Assembly: GCA_045578245.1 (NCBI GenBank)
Contig: JAZNJX010000098.1
Location: 7,979 to 71,978 of the forward strand
Direction: 5' to 3'
Length of the DNA: 64,000 bases
Source of the DNA: Fimenecus sp045578245
Lineage (GTDB): Bacteria; Bacillota; Clostridia; Oscillospirales; Acutalibacteraceae
A model generated the notes under the pieces. It saw only the letters and a program-made list of their open reading frames with translations, ran no database searches and was not told where the DNA came from. This document shows positions 60,578-64,000 of this stretch, piece after piece (the stretch's first letter is position 1; every line of letters starts with the position of its first letter). The translations under genes and the position numbers were made by a program.

Positions 60578-62236
60578 ATGAAGAAATTTTATCTTAAACC
60601 AAAGTTTTTCAGCACGATGAAAAACTATTCTAAAGACCAAGCAGTAAAGGATATTGTGGCAGGTATAATCGTTGCGATTATCGCTTTGCCATTGTCAATT
60701 GCTTTGGCTTTGGCGTCAGGTGTTGAACCTGCATGTGGTGTTTATACAGCAATTTTTGCAGGTTTTATGGTTTCATTTTTAGGAGGTAGCCGTGTACAGA
60801 TTGCAGGACCTACTGCAGCCTTTGCCACTGTTGTTGCAGGAATTGTTGCTACACAGGGAATGGAAGGCTTGATTATTGCCACAATCCTTGCAGGTATATT
60901 CTTAATCCTTATGGGTGTGTTTAAATTAGGCTCTCTTATTAAATTTATCCCGTACACCATAACAACAGGCTTTACCGCAGGTATTGCCGTTACAATTTTT
61001 GTCGGTCAGATTAAGGATTTTCTTGGTCTTCAATATGCAGACGGTGTTAAGCCTATTGAAACTATTGAAAAAATCGAAGCAAATATTCATGCTATCGGCA
61101 CATTTAGCTGGCAGGCACTGTTAGTTGGTGCTGTTTCACTTGCTATACTTATTATATATCCAAAAATTGAAAAGAGAGTACCACCATCACTTATTGCAGT
61201 AATCGTTGGTGCATTGATGGTGAAGTTTATTCCGGGACTTGATAACGGTGTTTTTACAATAGGTGAATTATACACTATTCCGTCAGGTTTCCCAAAATTT
61301 GCACTTTCAGGAATGGAATTTAGTTTTGCAAAAGTTTCAGCAGTATTGCCGGATGCATTTACCATTGCAATTCTTGCTGCTATTGAATCTTTGCTCTCTT
61401 GTGTTGTTGCTGATAGTATGGTTAATTCCCGTCATAACTCCAACGCGGAGCTTGTAGCACAAGGTGTGGGTAACATTGCTTCAGTTCTCTTTGGTGGAAT
61501 CCCTGCAACAGGTGCTATTGCAAGAACAGCAGCAAATGCTAAAAACGGTGGTAGAACTCCTGTGGCAGGTATGGTACATGCAGTTGTACTTCTATTAGTA
61601 CTTTTATTCCTTATGCCTTTGGCAGGTCTTATTCCAATGCCAACTATTGCAGCAATTCTCTTTATGGTTGCTTACAATATGAGTGAGTATAAAAAGTTTG
61701 TACATATAGTAAAGACAGCACCTAAAAATGATATTATCGTTATGGTAATCACTTTCGGCCTTACAGTTATCTTTGACTTGGTTATTGCTATTGAAGTTGG
61801 TATGATTCTTGCAGCAATGCTGTTCTTGAAACGAATGAGTGAAGAAACAGCTGTTACAGGTTGGAAGTATGTGGATAGTGAAAATGACGAGGACAGTCTT
61901 GACTTGAAAGTTGTTCCAAAGAATGTTCGCGTATATGAAGTAAGCGGACCATTGTTCTTTGGTGCAGCAGATAGAATTCTTGATATTAAGGTGAAGGAAT
62001 ATACCCGATGTCTCATTTTAAGAATGAGAGGAGTAAATGCTATTGATGCTACAGCAATGCATTCACTTGAAGCACTTTATGAAAAATGTAAGAGTAATGG
62101 AGTTTCACTCGTACTTTCCCACGTTAATGAACAACCTATGAAAGCCATGAAGAAGGCTGGATTTTATGATAAGGTTGGTGCGGATAACTTTTGTGCACAT
62201 ATAGATGAAGCACTTGAACTTGCATCAAATAAATAG
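60578..62236 (+). CDS. SulP/SLC26-family anion transporter
   Basis: 552 residues. Ten or more membrane helices; the family signature region ALALASGVEPACGVYTAIFAGFMVSFLGGSRVQIAGPTAAF is present near residues 45-85. A cytoplasmic STAS domain covers about residues 445-552 (VYEVSGPLFFGAADRI...RMRGVNAIDATAMHSLE). Members carry sulfate, bicarbonate or dicarboxylates; the substrate cannot be told from this sequence. A single-gene unit with its own promoter and terminator. Confidence 0.93.
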   Translation: MKKFYLKPKFFSTMKNYSKDQAVKDIVAGIIVAIIALPLSIALALASGVEPACGVYTAIFAGFMVSFLGGSRVQIAGPTAAFATVVAGIVATQGMEGLIIATILAGIFLILMGVFKLGSLIKFIPYTITTGFTAGIAVTIFVGQIKDFLGLQYADGVKPIETIEKIEANIHAIGTFSWQALLVGAVSLAILIIYPKIEKRVPPSLIAVIVGALMVKFIPGLDNGVFTIGELYTIPSGFPKFALSGMEFSFAKVSAVLPDAFTIAILAAIESLLSCVVADSMVNSRHNSNAELVAQGVGNIASVLFGGIPATGAIARTAANAKNGGRTPVAGMVHAVVLLLVLLFLMPLAGLIPMPTIAAILFMVAYNMSEYKKFVHIVKTAPKNDIIVMVITFGLTVIFDLVIAIEVGMILAAMLFLKRMSEETAVTGWKYVDSENDEDSLDLKVVPKNVRVYEVSGPLFFGAADRILDIKVKEYTRCLILRMRGVNAIDATAMHSLEALYEKCKSNGVSLVLSHVNEQPMKAMKKAGFYDKVGADNFCAHIDEALELASNK

Positions 62237-62247
62237 AGCGAATGAGA

Positions 62248-62276
62248 AATACGGTGGAGAAAATCCACCGTATTTT
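62248..62276 (+). terminator. Terminator after the SulP gene
   Basis: Perfect 11-base arms AATACGGTGGA and TCCACCGTATT with a five-base loop, then TTATT. Confidence 0.85.
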
Positions 62277-62429
62277 ATTGCGTTTTCTACTCGTTTTTAT
62301 TATACATAATATATATAGTGTTTTCGCAAGAATAAAACAAGCAAATTTAGTGGGAAAATGGCGTAAAAACACAAGATATTGTGCAGTTAAAAAAATCTGC
62401 ATTTTTCACAAATTTTTTTAAAAAAGTTC

Positions 62430-62458
62430 TTGCAATTTCACTAACTGTGTGCTAAAAT
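62430..62458 (+). promoter_or_regulatory. Promoter of the S10 ribosomal protein operon
   Basis: TTGCAA, a 17-base spacer, then TAAAAT. It leaves a leader of about 310 bases before rpsJ. Bases 62277-62429 hold no gene. Confidence 0.75.
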
Positions 62459-62465
62459 ATATAAG

Positions 62466-62777
62466 CATTCTGCGGCTTTGGGTGAATTCTGCCCAAAATC
62501 ACAGAAAACGATATGCGATGAAGCGGTAGGTGGCTGCACGATGATGCAGGGAATTACCGTGGAGTATGTCTGATTTTAAATCGGGCGACCAATAATGCTT
62601 TAAAAACCTTGTGGCATACCCCAACTGTGCCATAACGGTACTTGCAGGAGCATTCTGCGCTATTTTACGCCGTCCGAAAAATCAGAACCGATTTTTCGGT
62701 TTTAAAAACGGAAGGGTGGAAACACCCGGATGAGTTGCAAGTAAAATAACGTGCCCAGTAATTTAGGAGGAAACAAA
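62466..62777 (+). promoter_or_regulatory. Structured S10 operon leader RNA
   Basis: No gene here, but dense base pairing: CTGCA/TGCAG inside GGTA/TACC (62523-62559); a perfect ten-base hairpin CCGAAAAATC/GATTTTTCGG (62674-62699) followed by TTTT, which is terminator-like; and GGGTG-GAAA-CACCC with a GNRA-type loop (62714-62727). TATTTTAC (62661-62668) can pair with GTAAAATA (62741-62748), and ACTTGCA (62640-62646) with TGCAAGT (62736-62742), as competing long-range helices. S10 leaders in bacteria often mediate feedback by L4; this one may do so. Confidence 0.65.
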
Positions 62778-63095
62778 ATGGCAGCAACAAAAGGTAAGAA
62801 AATCAGAATCAGACTTAAGGGTTATGACCATGACCTTGTAGACAAGGCAGCGGAAAAGATTGTTGAAACAGCAAAGCGTACAGGCGCTCAGGTTTCAGGT
62901 CCGGTTCCACTTCCTACAGAAAAGGAAATCGTTACAATCCTTCGCGCTGTTCATAAGTACAAGGACAGCCGTGAACAGTTTGAGCAGAGAACACACAAAA
63001 GGCTTATCGACATTTTAAGACCTTCAAACAAAACTGTTGAAGCTCTTACAAGTCTTGAGCTTCCTGCTGGTGTAGATATCGAGATTAAACTCTAA
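62778..63095 (+). CDS. rpsJ: 30S ribosomal protein S10
   Basis: 105 residues, the full family length: KIRIRLKGYDHDLVDKAAEKIVETAKRTGA at the start and LPAGVDIEIKL at the end. First gene of the S10 operon, also known in other bacteria as the NusE transcription factor. ATG 62778 has AGGAGG at the right distance; the frame extends upstream to a GTG at 62751 without a ribosome site. Confidence 0.98.
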   Translation: MAATKGKKIRIRLKGYDHDLVDKAAEKIVETAKRTGAQVSGPVPLPTEKEIVTILRAVHKYKDSREQFEQRTHKRLIDILRPSNKTVEALTSLELPAGVDIEIKL

Positions 63096-63165
63096 TCTAA
63101 AAGAAAAACACCAAGCAAGGTCAAGTCGGTGAGAAACCGACCAATAACCAAAGGAGGAAATAAAA

Positions 63166-63798
63166 ATGAACAAAGGTCTTATCGGTAGAAAAATCGGTAT
63201 GACACAGCTCTTCGACGAAAACGGTAAAGTAATTCCTGTTACAGTTGTTGAAGCTGGTCCATGCACAGTAGTGCAGAAGAAGACAATCGAGAACGACGGC
63301 TATGCTGCAGTTCAGGTTGGTTTTGGCGACGTTAAGGTTACAAAAGTGAACAAGCCAATGGCAGGTCACTTCAAGAAGGCTGACGTTGCTCCAAAGAAAG
63401 TGCTCAAGGAATTCAGACTTGCAGACACAGAATCAGTAAACGTAGGTGACATCCTCAAGGCTGACATCTTCGCAGTAGGCGACAGAGTTGACGTTGTAGG
63501 AACAAGCAAAGGTAAGGGTACAGCAGGTGTAATTAAGCGTTGGAACTTCTCACGTCTTAAGGAAACTCACGGTACAGGCCCTGTTCACCGTCACGGTGGT
63601 TCACTCGGCGTTATCGACCCAGCTCGTATCTTTAAAGGCAAGAAGATGGCTGGTCATCTCGGTGCTGAAAAAGTTACAGTTCAGAACCTTGACATCGTTA
63701 AGGTAGACGTAGAAAACAACCTTATCGCAATTAAGGGCGCTATTCCAGGTCCTAAGAACGGTATCGTTGTTATCGCTGACTCAGTTAAATCAAAGTAA
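63166..63798 (+). CDS. rplC: 50S ribosomal protein L3
   Basis: 210 residues. Typical start NKGLIGRKIGMTQLFDENGKVIPVTVVEAGPC and the later central extension with RLKETHGTGPVHRHGGSLG that reaches the peptidyl transferase centre. AAAGGAGG precedes the ATG. It follows rpsJ by 70 bases; rplD follows by 17. Confidence 0.98.
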   Translation: MNKGLIGRKIGMTQLFDENGKVIPVTVVEAGPCTVVQKKTIENDGYAAVQVGFGDVKVTKVNKPMAGHFKKADVAPKKVLKEFRLADTESVNVGDILKADIFAVGDRVDVVGTSKGKGTAGVIKRWNFSRLKETHGTGPVHRHGGSLGVIDPARIFKGKKMAGHLGAEKVTVQNLDIVKVDVENNLIAIKGAIPGPKNGIVVIADSVKSK

Positions 63799-63815
63799 GA
63801 GAGGAGAGTTAAGAA

Positions 63816-64000
63816 ATGGCTAAATTAGCAGTAGTAGATACAAAGGGCAAGAAAGTTTCTGATATCGAGCTTAACGACGGCGTTTTCGCTATCGAGCCTA
63901 ACAAATCAGCAATGCACCTTGTAGTAGTTAATTACTTGGCACATCAGCGTCAGGGTACACAGTCAACTCTCACTCGTGCAGAGGTGTCTGGTGGCGGTAA
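63816..64000 (+). CDS. rplD: 50S ribosomal protein L4, N-terminal part
   Basis: The window ends in the gene. The first 61 residues are seen: MAKLAVVDTKGKKVSD through HLVVVNYLAHQRQGTQSTLT to EVSGGG, matching the L4 N-terminus. GAGGAGAG precedes the ATG. L4 is the usual autoregulator of S10 operons, which fits the structured leader. Confidence 0.95.
   Translation, partial: MAKLAVVDTKGKKVSDIELNDGVFAIEPNKSAMHLVVVNYLAHQRQGTQSTLTRAEVSGGG

Overview
The window is low-G+C Gram-positive (Firmicutes, class Clostridia) DNA, most like a gut Ruminococcus/Oscillospiraceae-type bacterium. The signs are a PolC-type replicative polymerase, the dxr-rseP-ispG-polC gene order, a short HisG with HisZ, strong AGGAGG ribosome binding sites, and a secreted leucine-rich-repeat protein ending in a dockerin. 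The species cannot be fixed from this sequence alone.

Left chromosomal arm (1-20265): the end of an isoprenoid/envelope/replication cluster (dxr fragment, rseP, ispG, polC). Next comes a compact histidine operon, hisZ-G-D-C-B-A-I-E, in which hisH and hisF are missing. An M20 peptidase, the dockerin protein, a THUMP rRNA methyltransferase, a lipid kinase, rsmE and a NOL1/NOP2/Sun-type rRNA methyltransferase follow. The arm ends in tRNA-Thr(GGT).

Prophage (about 20221-55641, 35.4 kb): a complete-looking siphovirus prophage is integrated in the 3' part of tRNA-Thr and is bounded by a perfect 46-bp repeat. The lysogeny genes (integrase, a membrane TPR protein, a LexA-type cleavable repressor) read leftward. 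The early, replication, packaging, head, tail and lysis genes read rightward. Replication appears to rely on an HUH rolling-circle Rep; no phage polymerase, helicase or primase was seen. Accessory functions include an ADP-ribosyltransferase domain fused to a head protein, a tandem DUF2829 (Tad2-like) candidate anti-Thoeris protein, and an AT-rich four-gene cassette of unknown function beside attR. The heptamer TCAGCGG, which contains the B. subtilis Chi sequence AGCGG, occurs about 23 times across the prophage on one strand only. It is rare in the flanking chromosome. This is the most striking signal in the window that is not explained by the genes.

Right chromosomal arm (55642-64000): the displaced terminator of tRNA-Thr, an HTH-DUF2157 membrane protein with a partner, and an amino-acid ABC transporter operon preceded by an ArgR-like box. 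These are followed by a 49-residue protein, a SulP anion transporter, and the start of the S10 ribosomal operon (rpsJ, rplC, partial rplD) behind a long structured leader.

Other chromosomal points are a PolC that appears to lack its proofreading exonuclease domain and a 32-bp repeat beside the M20 peptidase. All counts and alignments here were made by eye.
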